A stretch of 64,000 nt of DNA. Origin: Nocardioides zeae. Lineage in GTDB: Bacteria > Actinomycetota > Actinomycetes > Propionibacteriales > Nocardioidaceae. The stretch is from NCBI RefSeq assembly GCF_010686755.1, contig NZ_JAAGXA010000004.1, forward strand, positions 124,001 to 188,000, given 5' to 3'. Shown here in pieces: positions 37,767 to 47,122 of this stretch (the first letter of the stretch is position 1; every line of letters begins with the position of its first letter). The notes below the pieces were generated by a model. It saw nothing but the letters and a program-made list of their open reading frames with translations, made no database searches and was not told where the DNA came from. Made by a program: the position numbers and the translations under genes.

Positions 37767-39820
37767 CCGAGGACCTGCACCTCGGCGATCTCGCCCCGGA
37801 AGCCGCCGGAGACGCTGGGCAGCGAGGTGAGCCAGACCGTCACGTACTGCCCGGTCGTGCCCTCGGCGAGGTCGACGGTGCCCTCCTCGCCGGTGATCTC
37901 GGCGCTGCCGGCGGCCTGGAGATCCGCGACGGAGGCGACGGGGTCGGCCGTCACGAAGATCTCGACCGACGTCGGCGAGCCGCCCAGGTCGAGCCGGACC
38001 TGGCGGAGGTTCTGCGCGGTGCCGAGGTCGAGCTGCAGGCCCACGCCGCTCTTGAGGCCGCTCGGCCCCAGCTGCTGGCGGTAGGTCAGCGTGGTCCACG
38101 AGGTCGAGGGGTCGCCGTCGAGCGCGTTCGGCACGGCGTCGTCGTTCTCCTCGCCGTTGCCGTCGGGCGGCGGGTCGAACGGCGTGGCCGTGACCCCCTC
38201 GATCGGGGTGGGCGCCGACGAGGGCAGGGGCGAGGAGGGCGAGTCGGAGGACGCCGCCCCGCCCGAGCCGGTGTCGTCGTCGGAGGACCCGAGGATCTGG
38301 TAGGCCAGCGCGACGACGATCAGCAGGGCCACGAGGGCGCCGAGGAACCCGGCGAGCTGGAGCCAGGTGCGCCCCGGCTTCTCGTCGCGGCGGGCACCGG
38401 GCTCGCGCACCGGGTGCGGGATGACGGCACCGGTCGTGTGGCCCGTCGCCCAGGGCCAGTACTCACCGTCGCCACCGGCGGCGGACGCCGACGCGGTCGG
38501 CGACGTCGCGGCCGCCTCCGTGGCAGCACGACGTCGACGCGCCTCGATCTCCTCGGGCGTCTCCGGTGCGAACAGCGGACGCTCGGGCGGCGGCTCGAAG
38601 TCGGGCGGGGGCGGCGGCGGCTCGGCGCGCTTCGCCAGCCAGGAGACCTCGTCGGCCTCCTCGTCGAAGATCGGCACACCGGCCTGCGTCGGCACGTCGC
38701 CCGTCGACGCCGCCCGCGCCCGGGCAGGAGCGGGCGCCGCGTCCGGGTCCTCCCCGGACGGGGCGGACGGGGCGGACGGCGCGGGCGCACCGGCGGTCGC
38801 GTCCGGGGCGGCCGCGGCCGGCTGGGCGGGGAGGACCGGCCGCACCGCGGTGCCGCCGTCGAGCGGGTCCTCCGCCGGCGGCGTGGTGGTCGCGCCCTCG
38901 ACCGCCATCGCGGCGACGGGCGCCACCGCGGGGGCCGCGGCCGGACGCGCGTCGTGCGGCAGCACGGGCGGGAGGGGGTCGAGCAGCTCGGGCGGCAGGG
39001 TCGGCAGCCCGCTCGTCGCGGTCGAGCCACGCTCGGCCTCCGCGGCGGCCATGCTGGCCGGGTCCCCGACGTACTCCCGCAGGTAGTCCGCGATCCCGCG
39101 CGCCGTCGTGAGGTCGTACGGCGCGCGCGGCGGCGCGTCGGCGTTGAGGACGTCGTCGCAGAGCTCGTCGAGCACCCGGGGGATGCCCGCGCGCACCTGC
39201 CGGGGCCGCAGCACGGACCCGTTCTCGAGCGGCGCGGCCGGCATCTCCGAGGGGGAGCGTCCGGGCCAGCGTCCGGTCAGGCCCGCGTAGAGCAGGCTGA
39301 CCAGCTCGTGCACGTCGCCGCGCTCGTCGGCCGTCGGGAGGCCCTTGAGGGCCGCGTCGACCTGCGCGCCGACGATCCGGACCGTGCCGGAGAGGTCGAC
39401 GATGATGTTCTCGGGCACGAGACGGCCGTGGCAGACCCCCGCCGCGTGGGCCGTCGCCATCGCGCCGGCGACCTCGCCGACGAGCCAGGCCGCCCGCCGC
39501 GGCGCGAGCGGCGCGTGCTGGAGCATGAGCTGGAGGCTCGTGCCCGTGCCCCACTCCGTCACCACGTAGGTCACGCCGTTCTTGACCTCGGCGTCGAGGA
39601 CGCGGAGGAAGCGGCGGTCGGTGAGGCGGGCGCAGCCACGGGCGGCGTCGAGCAGGACCTCGGCCCGCGGGGTGCCCGACGGCATCACGTGGACGGAGAC
39701 GTGGCGGCCGAGCACGCGGTCGTGGGCCCGCCAGAAGCGACCGTCACCGGTCTCGCTGAGCAGGTCGATCAGCAGGTAACGGTTGGCCAGCACGTCACCC
39801 GGCCGGATCGTCGTCGGCAT
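37763..39820 (-). CDS. MurJ-associated pseudokinase with external binding domain
   Basis: A 685-residue protein. Residues ~10-270 have a serine/threonine kinase fold (YLLIDLLSETGDGRFWRAHD) but lack catalytic residues: the HRD loop is HGRLVPEN (131-138) and DFG is replaced by IVGAQVDAA. A Pro/Ala-rich linker (~280-480) follows, then one membrane helix (about 487-510). The external domain begins near NALDGDPSTSWTTL and resembles a discoidin-like sugar-binding fold. In M. tuberculosis the same parts are fused to MurJ in Rv3910, where the pseudokinase binds FhaA after phosphorylation. Here murJ is a separate gene immediately upstream. Confidence 0.85.
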   Translation of the reverse strand: MPTTIRPGDVLANRYLLIDLLSETGDGRFWRAHDRVLGRHVSVHVMPSGTPRAEVLLDAARGCARLTDRRFLRVLDAEVKNGVTYVVTEWGTGTSLQLMLQHAPLAPRRAAWLVGEVAGAMATAHAAGVCHGRLVPENIIVDLSGTVRIVGAQVDAALKGLPTADERGDVHELVSLLYAGLTGRWPGRSPSEMPAAPLENGSVLRPRQVRAGIPRVLDELCDDVLNADAPPRAPYDLTTARGIADYLREYVGDPASMAAAEAERGSTATSGLPTLPPELLDPLPPVLPHDARPAAAPAVAPVAAMAVEGATTTPPAEDPLDGGTAVRPVLPAQPAAAAPDATAGAPAPSAPSAPSGEDPDAAPAPARARAASTGDVPTQAGVPIFDEEADEVSWLAKRAEPPPPPPDFEPPPERPLFAPETPEEIEARRRRAATEAAATSPTASASAAGGDGEYWPWATGHTTGAVIPHPVREPGARRDEKPGRTWLQLAGFLGALVALLIVVALAYQILGSSDDDTGSGGAASSDSPSSPLPSSAPTPIEGVTATPFDPPPDGNGEENDDAVPNALDGDPSTSWTTLTYRQQLGPSGLKSGVGLQLDLGTAQNLRQVRLDLGGSPTSVEIFVTADPVASVADLQAAGSAEITGEEGTVDLAEGTTGQYVTVWLTSLPSVSGGFRGEIAEVQVLG

Positions 39821-39913
39821 GCCACCCCCTCCGGTGCTGGGCCTGTGCTCGGCCCGGGTCGGGCCACGCGTCCGCTCGTGGGCACATCGTAGGCCGCCGC
39901 CGGGAATCGTGGG

Positions 39914-41860
39914 TCAGCGGCGTCGGGCGGGTCGCACGCGGCTCACGACGGCGTCCACGACCTCGTTCACCTCGGTGATCCGCAGGAGGCGGGCGAGGAG
40001 CACGACGAGGCCGCCGAGCACGGCCGCGAGCAGCGGGAGGGTGACGATCGCCTCCAGCTTGGCCGACCCGAGGGCGAGGTGCTCCTCGAGCAGGAGGCGC
40101 AGTCCCCACGCGATCCCCGACGCGATCCCGACGGCGACGAGGAGGCGCACGCCGAAGGCGAGCGTGCGCGCCGTGCCGAGGCCTCCGACGGTGCGGGAGA
40201 GCACGGAGTACGACACGAGCGCACCCGCGCCGTACGCCACGCCGTAGGCGACGACCAGCGCGGGCGCGGTGTTCTCGGCGGTGGCCGCGTGGACGAGCAG
40301 GAGCGCGACGCTGACGTTGACCACGGCGATGACGCACTGGATCCAGAAGACCCGCCGGGTCTGCTCGAGGGCGTAGAACCCGCGCAGCATCATGTAGTGC
40401 ACCGTGAACAGCACGATCGCCGGCGCGAACAGGACGAGCGTGGGGATGAAGGACTCGTAGTCGTCCCGGGCCGCGCCGTACGCCCAGATCACGTTCGCGA
40501 GGCTGGGCGCGGCGACCACCACGATCGCCGCGGCGGGGACGATGAACGACAGCGTCGTGCGCAGCGTCGCCGACAGCGTGCTGGCCAGCGAGCCGAGCTC
40601 GCTGTCGGCGGCCGCGGCGGAGAGCCGGGGCAGGATCGCGGTCGTCAGCGACACGGTCACCACCGAGTGCGGGACCATCATGATGAGCAGCGCGTTGGAG
40701 TAGACCGTGTAGCCCGTGCCGTCGTCGCCGGCGACCGTGCCGCTCGACGCGAGCCGCACGACGACCGTGTAGGCGGCCTGGTTGACGACGACGAAGGCGA
40801 TCGTCCACGACGCCAGCTTGAACGTGTGGCCGAGGCCGGTGCCGACGAAGTCGAAGCGGGGACGGATGCTGACGCCCGCCTTGCGCAGGTAGGGCACGAG
40901 GATCGCGAACTGGGCGACGATGCCGAGCGTGGAGCCGAGGCCGAGCAGCAGCTCCTGGTGGGGCGAGAAGGCCGAGGAGAGCGCGTCCGGCGCCACCGGA
41001 CCGAAGACGAGGAGGTAGACCGCCAGCACCGCGACCGAGATGACGTTGTTGGCGATGGGCGCCCACATCATCGGGCCGAACCGGCCCCGCGAGTTCAGGA
41101 TCTGCCCGACCAGCACGAACATGCCGTAGAAGAAGACCTGCGGCAGGCAGTAGCGCGCGAACGCCACCGCCGAGTCCCGCTGCGCCGCGAGCTCGGGCCC
41201 GTTGAACCTGTCGTCGAGGTAGATCGACATCACCCACGGGGCGGCGACCACCAGGAGGACCGTCACCGTGCCGAGGAAGAGGACGGCGAGGGTGACGATG
41301 CGGTTGACGTACGCCGCGCCCCCGTCCTCGTCGTTCTTGAGGGCCCGCACGAGCTGGGGCACGAGCACGGCGTTGAAGATGCCGCCCGCCAGCAGGATGT
41401 AGACCATGTTCGGGATCGTGTTGGCGATCGCGAAGATGTCGGCGTGCAGCTTCGTGCCGAGGGCGGCGACGAGCAGGATGCCCCGGACGTAGCCGCTGAG
41501 CCGCGACACGATCGTGCCTGCCGCCATGATCGCGCTGGAGCCGAGCACGGCCGAGCTCGTGCCGGCGTGGCTCTCCTCCGTCCGCTCCGGCGCGTCCGTC
41601 TCGGCGTCCCCCCGCGTCGAGCCGGCAGCCGCCGCCACCGCGTCCGCGTGCTTCGGGTGCCGTGCCGTGCCGTCGGGCGCGAGCACCGGGAACGTGGTCG
41701 TGCCGTCGGGGGCCGTGTCGAACGTCGTGCCCTGGCCGCCGGTCGGGATCGTGTCGTAGAGCGGGTTGAGCACCGGCTGCGGCAGCGGGTCGGGCGTCGC
41801 GTCCGCCGGGCCGGGGGCGCGGTGGCGGGCGCCGGAGCCCAGGGGGTCGTGGTGGGTCAC
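39914..41860 (-). CDS. murJ: Lipid II flippase MurJ
   Basis: A 648-residue polytopic protein of the MVF family that flips the peptidoglycan precursor across the membrane. A low-complexity cytoplasmic N-terminus of ~105 residues precedes the first helix (SSAIMAAGTIVSRLSGYVRG). The core has about 14-15 helices, with IANTIPNMVYILLAGGIFNA, FGPMMWAPIANNVISVAVLA and SYVLLMIS-type alternations characteristic of the family. The C-terminus ends in basic residues (RVRPARRR). The GTG at 41860 overlaps the upstream stop by four bases (GTGA); a much longer frame upstream is only the shadow of the DUF6049 gene. It heads towards the pseudokinase gene, 93 bases away. Confidence 0.93.
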   Translation of the reverse strand: MTHHDPLGSGARHRAPGPADATPDPLPQPVLNPLYDTIPTGGQGTTFDTAPDGTTTFPVLAPDGTARHPKHADAVAAAAGSTRGDAETDAPERTEESHAGTSSAVLGSSAIMAAGTIVSRLSGYVRGILLVAALGTKLHADIFAIANTIPNMVYILLAGGIFNAVLVPQLVRALKNDEDGGAAYVNRIVTLAVLFLGTVTVLLVVAAPWVMSIYLDDRFNGPELAAQRDSAVAFARYCLPQVFFYGMFVLVGQILNSRGRFGPMMWAPIANNVISVAVLAVYLLVFGPVAPDALSSAFSPHQELLLGLGSTLGIVAQFAILVPYLRKAGVSIRPRFDFVGTGLGHTFKLASWTIAFVVVNQAAYTVVVRLASSGTVAGDDGTGYTVYSNALLIMMVPHSVVTVSLTTAILPRLSAAAADSELGSLASTLSATLRTTLSFIVPAAAIVVVAAPSLANVIWAYGAARDDYESFIPTLVLFAPAIVLFTVHYMMLRGFYALEQTRRVFWIQCVIAVVNVSVALLLVHAATAENTAPALVVAYGVAYGAGALVSYSVLSRTVGGLGTARTLAFGVRLLVAVGIASGIAWGLRLLLEEHLALGSAKLEAIVTLPLLAAVLGGLVVLLARLLRITEVNEVVDAVVSRVRPARRR

Positions 41861-44199
41861 GCGCGCTCCCCGCTGCCGCTCGGTGCGTCGCCGGTCGGGC
41901 GTGCCGCGTCGTCCGCGTCGTCCGGCCGGGACACGGCGGCGACCGAGGCCGGCGTCGAGATGCGGCGGCGGGGCCGGCCGCGGTACCACCACAGGGTCGC
42001 CCCCACGAACAGCACGGCGGCACCGATGATGATCGCCCAGATGATGTCGCTGACGGCCGCCGAGCGCACGGGCACGACGACGGTGCCGCCCAGCGCCGTA
42101 CCGGTCTCGTCGACCACCCGCACGTCGACGTCGTAGACGCCGAGGCGGTGCATCGTCACCGTCATCCGCACGCTGGCGCTGCCGCTGGCGGGGACCTCCA
42201 CCGGACCGGACGGCGCGACGGTGACCCGTCGGCTCTCGTCGCCGCGGAGCTCGACGACGACGGGCTGGTCGAGGCCGTTGACGACGCGGACGTTGAAGTC
42301 GCCGTCGTCGCCCGACAGCGTGATGGTGGGGGGCGCCTCGACCGTGACGCTGGCGAGGAGCCCCTGCACCTGCTCGATCTGGTCCCGCACCCCGGACCGC
42401 ACGCGTGCCAGGTCGCCGCGGTGCTCGTAGGACAGCACCGCCGCCGCGGCCCGCTCGGTCTGGCTCCGCACCGCGTCGGTCTCGGGGAGGATCGAGTCGA
42501 GCCGGGAGCCGCGCGTCACCAGCGACCGCGACAGCACGAAGAGGTCGTCGGGCAGGGCCTCGGCGGCGTCGACGTCCGTGGCGAGGGCGGCGAGGTCGGT
42601 CGTCACGGGCTCGGCGTCGGCCGCGGTCCCGAGCTCCGTCAGCGGCACCGAGCGCAACCAGCCCGTGGTGAGGCCGCGGGTCGGGGAGCCCGCGTCGCCG
42701 GGGTTCCACAGGGCCGGGAGGAGCACGGCGCGTTCCTGCGTCGCCCCCGGCCGGTCGTCGAGCGCCCCCACCACCATCGTGGCGGCGAGCTGCTGGCGCA
42801 GCAGCACGCCGGAGGTCCGGTCCCCGGGGGCGGGCCCGCCAGCGGCGACGTCGTCGTCGACCACGACCACCCGGCGCCCGTCGGCGTCGGCGAGGGGCGC
42901 GGCCGCCGTCAGGTCCTCGGGCGCGTCCGCGCCGAGCTCGTCGTCGCCCACGAGCACGACGACGTCGTCCTCGATCTCGTCGACGAGCCCCGCGGGCAGG
43001 CCCTCGCCCCGCGGCGCGACCGCCGGGGTGCCCTCGAGGCCGTAGCGGTCGAGGGCGTCGTCCGCGAGCAGCCGGGCGCGCCCGTAGGCCACCGGGTCGT
43101 GGAGGGCGGCGGCGCCGAGGTCGACGTCGCCGTAGGGCAGCACGAGGAGGTCGCCGGCCGTCGCGGCGGCCAGCACGTCCTCCAGCCACGCGGCCGCGGC
43201 CGCGGCCAGGGGACCGTCGGCCACCTGCAGGTCGCCCGTGTCGCCCCCCACCGAGCCGGGGTCGGTGGCGTCGTCGCTCGGTTCCTCCGTGGCGTCGGTG
43301 CCGGTCGAGCCCGGGTCGGCGGGCTCCTCCTCGGGGTCCGCCGTCGGCGCCAGGGAGCGCGCCGGGTTGCCCTCCGCGAGACGCCGCGCGACGTCGAGGA
43401 GCGCGGGGTCGAGCAGGATCGAGGTCGGGCCCGCGCCGGCGTCGGGGTCGACCAGGTCGGCGATCCGTCGCAGGCGGCCACCGTCGCCGAGCTGGACCGC
43501 CCAGGCCTCGGGGTCGGCGATGCTGCCGTCCGCGGCGTACCGGATCGGGGCGCGGAGCGGCACCACGACGCTGGCACGGCCGGCGGTGTCGGCGGTCCGG
43601 CCCCGGTCGAGGAGGGGCAGGAAGGTGCGGGCCCGCCCCACGGCGTTGCCGCTGCGGGTGCCGTCGCCGTCGGCGCCGAGGGCGTGCACGCCCAGCCAGT
43701 AGACGCCGGGGGCGCCGCTGATGCGGAGCTGCTCGATCGGGAGGTCGAGGCGGTAGGGACGCGTCTCGCCGGGCGGGAGCCGCGTGACGGACTCGTCGAA
43801 GAGACCGTCCACCAGGAGCCGCTCGCCGATGAAGGACAGCGGGTCGGAGTCGGCCGCGGCCTCCAGCTCGGACTCCGAGGTCAGCGGCGCGCTGGAGGTG
43901 ACCGGGAAGATCTGCAGGTCCGTCCACGTCTCGTCGGAGGCGTTGGTGACGGTGCCCGTGACGGTGATGACGGTGCCGGGCGCGAGGACGCCCACGTCGG
44001 GGGTGACGCCGTCGATGGTCACCGTGAGCGGGGTGCCGGTCTCCTCGTCGTCGAGGGCGGGAGCGCTCGCGGGGGCGGCGCTCGCAGGGGTCGGGCCCAG
44101 CACCAGCAGGGGTCCGACGAGCACGGCGAGCACGAGCAGCAGCGCGGCGAGCCTCGGGGGCGTCGCCGCGCGGAGCGGCGACGCGTCCCGATCGAGCAT
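41857..44199 (-). CDS. DUF6049 family exported membrane protein
   Basis: A 780-residue protein. Signal sequence at about 1-42 (LLLVLAVLVGPLLVLGPTPA, cleavage near ASAAP). A beta-rich first part (TPLTVTIDGVTPDVGVLAPG, VITVTGTVTNASDETW) looks like an immunoglobulin-type fold. The large middle has segments such as GDLLVLPYGDVDLGAA. A second beta domain lies at ~620-715. One membrane helix spans about 722-745 (IIWAIIIGAAVLFVGATLWW), and a ~40-residue cytoplasmic tail follows. This and the position before murJ match DUF6049. The role is unknown, probably cell envelope. A TAGCAT hexamer ends six bases before the ATG. Confidence 0.85.
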   Translation of the reverse strand: MLDRDASPLRAATPPRLAALLLVLAVLVGPLLVLGPTPASAAPASAPALDDEETGTPLTVTIDGVTPDVGVLAPGTVITVTGTVTNASDETWTDLQIFPVTSSAPLTSESELEAAADSDPLSFIGERLLVDGLFDESVTRLPPGETRPYRLDLPIEQLRISGAPGVYWLGVHALGADGDGTRSGNAVGRARTFLPLLDRGRTADTAGRASVVVPLRAPIRYAADGSIADPEAWAVQLGDGGRLRRIADLVDPDAGAGPTSILLDPALLDVARRLAEGNPARSLAPTADPEEEPADPGSTGTDATEEPSDDATDPGSVGGDTGDLQVADGPLAAAAAAWLEDVLAAATAGDLLVLPYGDVDLGAAALHDPVAYGRARLLADDALDRYGLEGTPAVAPRGEGLPAGLVDEIEDDVVVLVGDDELGADAPEDLTAAAPLADADGRRVVVVDDDVAAGGPAPGDRTSGVLLRQQLAATMVVGALDDRPGATQERAVLLPALWNPGDAGSPTRGLTTGWLRSVPLTELGTAADAEPVTTDLAALATDVDAAEALPDDLFVLSRSLVTRGSRLDSILPETDAVRSQTERAAAAVLSYEHRGDLARVRSGVRDQIEQVQGLLASVTVEAPPTITLSGDDGDFNVRVVNGLDQPVVVELRGDESRRVTVAPSGPVEVPASGSASVRMTVTMHRLGVYDVDVRVVDETGTALGGTVVVPVRSAAVSDIIWAIIIGAAVLFVGATLWWYRGRPRRRISTPASVAAVSRPDDADDAARPTGDAPSGSGERA

Positions 44200-44205
44200 G
44201 GACCG

Positions 44206-44211
44206 ATGCTA
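44206..44211 (-). promoter_or_regulatory. -10 hexamer, leaderless type, for DUF6049-murJ unit
   Basis: TAGCAT on the minus strand ends six bases before the ATG at 44199, with no Shine-Dalgarno between them. It probably starts the DUF6049-murJ-pseudokinase-sigM operon. Confidence 0.5.
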
Positions 44212-44292
44212 GGGCAGCGGCGCTCCGGGCCGGGATTCCGTCGCGCCCGCGCGGCGGCTCCCGACCACGCCGATGGCATAGGGTGACCGGTC

Positions 44293-45804
44293 GTGTCGCC
44301 CGATGGTCTCGAGTCCTCCCCGGCCGTCCCCGCGACGCCGCCGGACGCCCCCACGCCGCCCCTCTCGATGGTCGAGGTGCAGCAGCGCGTGAGCAGCGAG
44401 CTGGCCCGGATCGGGGTCGTCGTCGACGAGCTCGGCGAACGCTTCGAGGCCGCCGGCCACTCCCTCCACCTCGTCGGCGGCCCCGTGCGCGACGCGATGC
44501 TCGGACGGCTCCAGGACGACCTCGACTTCACGACGTCGGCCCACCCCGACGCCGTCGAGCGCCTGCTCAAGGGCTGGGCGGACGCCGTGTGGGACATCGG
44601 GCGAGCGTTCGGCACCATCGGGTGCCGCAAGGGCGACTGGACGATCGAGATCACCACGTTCCGCTCCGAGGCCTACAGCGCCGACTCGCGCAAGCCCGAG
44701 GTCGCCTACGGCACCGACCTCGCCGGCGACCTCGGTCGGCGCGACTTCACCGTCAACGCGATGGCCGTCTCCGTGCCCGGCCGGGTCTTCGAGGACCCCT
44801 TCGGCGGCATCGGCGACCTCGCCCACCGCGTGCTGCGCACGCCCGGCCGGCCCGAGGACTCGTTCTCCGACGACCCCCTGCGGATGATGCGGGCCGCCCG
44901 CTTCGCGGCCCAGCTCGGCTTCGACGTGGCCCCCGAGGTCGTGGCCGCGATGACGGCGATGGCCGAGCGCATCGACGTCATCTCCGCCGAGCGGGTGCGC
45001 GACGAGCTCGTGAAGCTCGTCTGCGCGCCGTACCCGCGCCGCGGCCTGGCGCTCCTCGTCGACACGGGCCTGGCCGCCCGCGTGCTCCCCGAGCTGCCCG
45101 CGCTGCAGCTCGAGCGCGACGAGCACCACCGCCACAAGGACGTCTACGAGCACTCGCTGACGGTGCTCGAGCAGGCGATGGACCTCGAGGAGCGGCTCGC
45201 CGGTCCCGACGGCCCGGGCACGCCCGACTTCATCGTGCGGTTCGCGGCGCTCGTGCACGACATCGGCAAGCCGCGCACACGACGCTTCCTCGAGGACGGG
45301 TCGGTGACGTTCCACCACCACGACGTGGTCGGCGCGAAGATGGTGCGCAAGCGCATGAAGGCGCTGCGTTTCTCCGGCGAGCAGATCGAGGCGGTCAGCA
45401 AGCTGGTGGAGCTCCACCTGCGCTTCCACGGGTACGGCGACGGTGGCTGGACCGACAGCGCCGTCCGCCGCTACGTGCGGGACGCGGGCGACGAGCTCCA
45501 GCGCCTCCACATCCTCACGCGTGCCGACTGCACGACGCGGAACCGCCGGAAGGCCGAGCGCCTGCGGCGCACCTACGACGACCTCGAGCGGCGGATCGCC
45601 GAGCTGGCCGAGCAGGAGGAGCTCGACTCGATGCGTCCCGACCTCGACGGCAACCAGATCATGGAGGTCCTCGGGATCGGCCCCGGTCGCGAGGTGGGCG
45701 AGGCCTACACGTTCCTCCTCGAGCAGCGGATGGACCACGGACCGCAGGACGCGGCCACCGCCGAGGCCGCGCTGCGGGCGTGGTGGGCGGAGCGCCAGGG
45801 CTGA
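44293..45804 (+). CDS. CCA tRNA nucleotidyltransferase
   Basis: A 503-residue class II CCA-adding enzyme or poly(A) polymerase family member that completes tRNA 3' ends. The nucleotidyltransferase core has LVGGPVRDAMLGR and DDLDFTT (D76, D78), then GRRDFTVNAMA and the DPLRMMRAARFAAQLGF element. An HD domain follows (VYEHSLTVLEQ, ALVHDIGKPRTR). It uses a GTG start; TAGGGT lies 8 bases upstream. CCA addition is needed here, since the tRNA-Ile gene in this window does not encode CCA. It is divergent from the murJ cluster, as in mycobacteria (pcnA). Confidence 0.93.
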   Translation: MSPDGLESSPAVPATPPDAPTPPLSMVEVQQRVSSELARIGVVVDELGERFEAAGHSLHLVGGPVRDAMLGRLQDDLDFTTSAHPDAVERLLKGWADAVWDIGRAFGTIGCRKGDWTIEITTFRSEAYSADSRKPEVAYGTDLAGDLGRRDFTVNAMAVSVPGRVFEDPFGGIGDLAHRVLRTPGRPEDSFSDDPLRMMRAARFAAQLGFDVAPEVVAAMTAMAERIDVISAERVRDELVKLVCAPYPRRGLALLVDTGLAARVLPELPALQLERDEHHRHKDVYEHSLTVLEQAMDLEERLAGPDGPGTPDFIVRFAALVHDIGKPRTRRFLEDGSVTFHHHDVVGAKMVRKRMKALRFSGEQIEAVSKLVELHLRFHGYGDGGWTDSAVRRYVRDAGDELQRLHILTRADCTTRNRRKAERLRRTYDDLERRIAELAEQEELDSMRPDLDGNQIMEVLGIGPGREVGEAYTFLLEQRMDHGPQDAATAEAALRAWWAERQG

Positions 45805-45873
45805 GCCCTTGCCTTGTTGACGCGCGTTCATTAGCGTCGGGTCGTCCTCCCCCCGACCGCGACGGAGCCCGAC

Positions 45874-46338
45874 GTGACCGCAGCACCCACCTCGACCGAG
45901 CTCGAGGCCACCATCGACATCGACGCGTCCCCCGCCCAGGTGTGGGCGCTCGTCTCCGACCTGCCCCGGCAGGCGGAGTTCAGCGACCAGGTCGTGCGCA
46001 CGTTCGTGCCCGGCGGGGTGCGGCTCGGCGCGACCATGGTCAACGTCAACCGGCAGGGCTGGAAGTTCTGGCCGACCACGGCGAAGGTCGTGCGCTTCGA
46101 CCCGCAGCGCGAGATCGCGTTCCGCGTGCGGGAGAACCGCACGGTGTGGTCCTACCGCCTCGTCCCCTCCGACGGGGGCACGACGCTGGTGCACCGCCGC
46201 GAGACCCCCGACGGCATCTCGGGCCTGTCGCTCAACCTCACCAAGTACGTGCTGGGCGGCGTCCCCGGCTTCACGCGCGAGCTGCAGGAGGGCATGCAGC
46301 AGACGCTCGCGCGGATCAAGCGGACCGCGGAGGCCTGA
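45874..46338 (+). CDS. SRPBCC family protein
   Basis: A 154-residue START/SRPBCC-fold protein: ELEATIDIDASPAQVWALVS is the usual first strand-helix. ENRTVWSYRLVPSDGGTTLV and a long C-terminal helix (RELQEGMQQTLARIKRTAEA) complete the fold, which forms a hydrophobic ligand pocket. The ligand is unknown. A GTG start is used. It stands 69 bases after the CCA enzyme gene and 31 before the AIM24 gene, so the three may be cotranscribed. Confidence 0.85.
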   Translation: MTAAPTSTELEATIDIDASPAQVWALVSDLPRQAEFSDQVVRTFVPGGVRLGATMVNVNRQGWKFWPTTAKVVRFDPQREIAFRVRENRTVWSYRLVPSDGGTTLVHRRETPDGISGLSLNLTKYVLGGVPGFTRELQEGMQQTLARIKRTAEA

Positions 46339-46369
46339 TCGTCGTCCTGCTGGGGTAGGAATCTCCTCC

Positions 46370-47035
46370 ATGAGAAGCGAACTGTTCGCGCGTGAGAACC
46401 TGCCCCAGCAGAGCGGTGACCGCTACCTGCTCCAGAACCCCCAGACGCTGCGCGTGGGCCTCGGCCCCGACGTGCTCGCAGCGAAGGGGTCGATGATCGC
46501 CTACCGCGGCAACGTCACCTTCGACCACGAGGGCGCCGGCAGCATCGGCAAGCTCGCCAAGAAGGTCTTCACGAGCGAGAACCTCGCGCTCATGCGCGTG
46601 CGCGGCCAGGGCGAGGTCTACTTCGCGGAGTCGGCGGGGTACGTCAACCTGCTGCACCTCGAGAACGAGGGCATCTCGATCAACTCCCGCAACCTGCTGG
46701 CCTTCGACGCCGACCTGCAGTGGGACATCAACCGCACCAAGGGCGCGGGCATGATGGGCGCGGGCCTGTTCAACACCACCATCGGCGGCACCGGCACGGT
46801 CGCCATCGTCGCCGTCGGCCTCGTCACCGTGCTCGACGCCTCGCAGGGGCCGGTGTACGTCGACTCCGACGCCGCCGTCTGCTGGTCGGCCAACCTGGCC
46901 CCGGGCGTCCACAACTCGATGAACGCCAAGTCGCTGCTGCGCGGCGGCACCGGCGAGGCGCTGCAGTACGTCTTCAACGGCCCCGGGTTCGTCGTCGTCC
47001 AGGCCTACGAGTGGGCGCCGGTGCCGACCTCGTGA
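46370..47035 (+). CDS. AIM24 family protein
   Basis: A 221-residue beta-rich protein of the AIM24 (DUF124) family. The N-terminal part contains GSMIAYRGNVTFDHEGAGS, and the middle has VRGQGEVYFAESAGYVNLLH. A Gly-rich hydrophobic segment (GTGTVAIVAVGLVTVL) lies centrally, and the end FNGPGFVVVQAYEWAP is characteristic. The cellular role in bacteria is not established. It is the last gene before a strong bidirectional terminator. Confidence 0.85.
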   Translation: MRSELFARENLPQQSGDRYLLQNPQTLRVGLGPDVLAAKGSMIAYRGNVTFDHEGAGSIGKLAKKVFTSENLALMRVRGQGEVYFAESAGYVNLLHLENEGISINSRNLLAFDADLQWDINRTKGAGMMGAGLFNTTIGGTGTVAIVAVGLVTVLDASQGPVYVDSDAAVCWSANLAPGVHNSMNAKSLLRGGTGEALQYVFNGPGFVVVQAYEWAPVPTS

Positions 47036-47055
47036 CCCGCTCCTGATCCGGTACG

Positions 47056-47096
47056 ACGAACGCCCCGTGACCTCGGTGAGGTCACGGGGCGTTCGT
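47056..47096. terminator. Strong bidirectional terminator, AIM24 gene / ino1
   Basis: A 19-bp perfect inverted repeat (ACGAACGCCCCGTGACCTC) with a 3-base loop between convergent genes. Confidence 0.9.
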
Positions 47097-47122
47097 GTCG
47101 GTCGTTCAGGGGACCCGGAAGG

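Noticed and set aside
41861..43927. Extension of the murJ frame to about 1337 codons
   Set aside because: The added part is Arg/Gly/Pro-rich and lies in another frame of the DUF6049 gene, which has a signal peptide, membrane helix and proper start.
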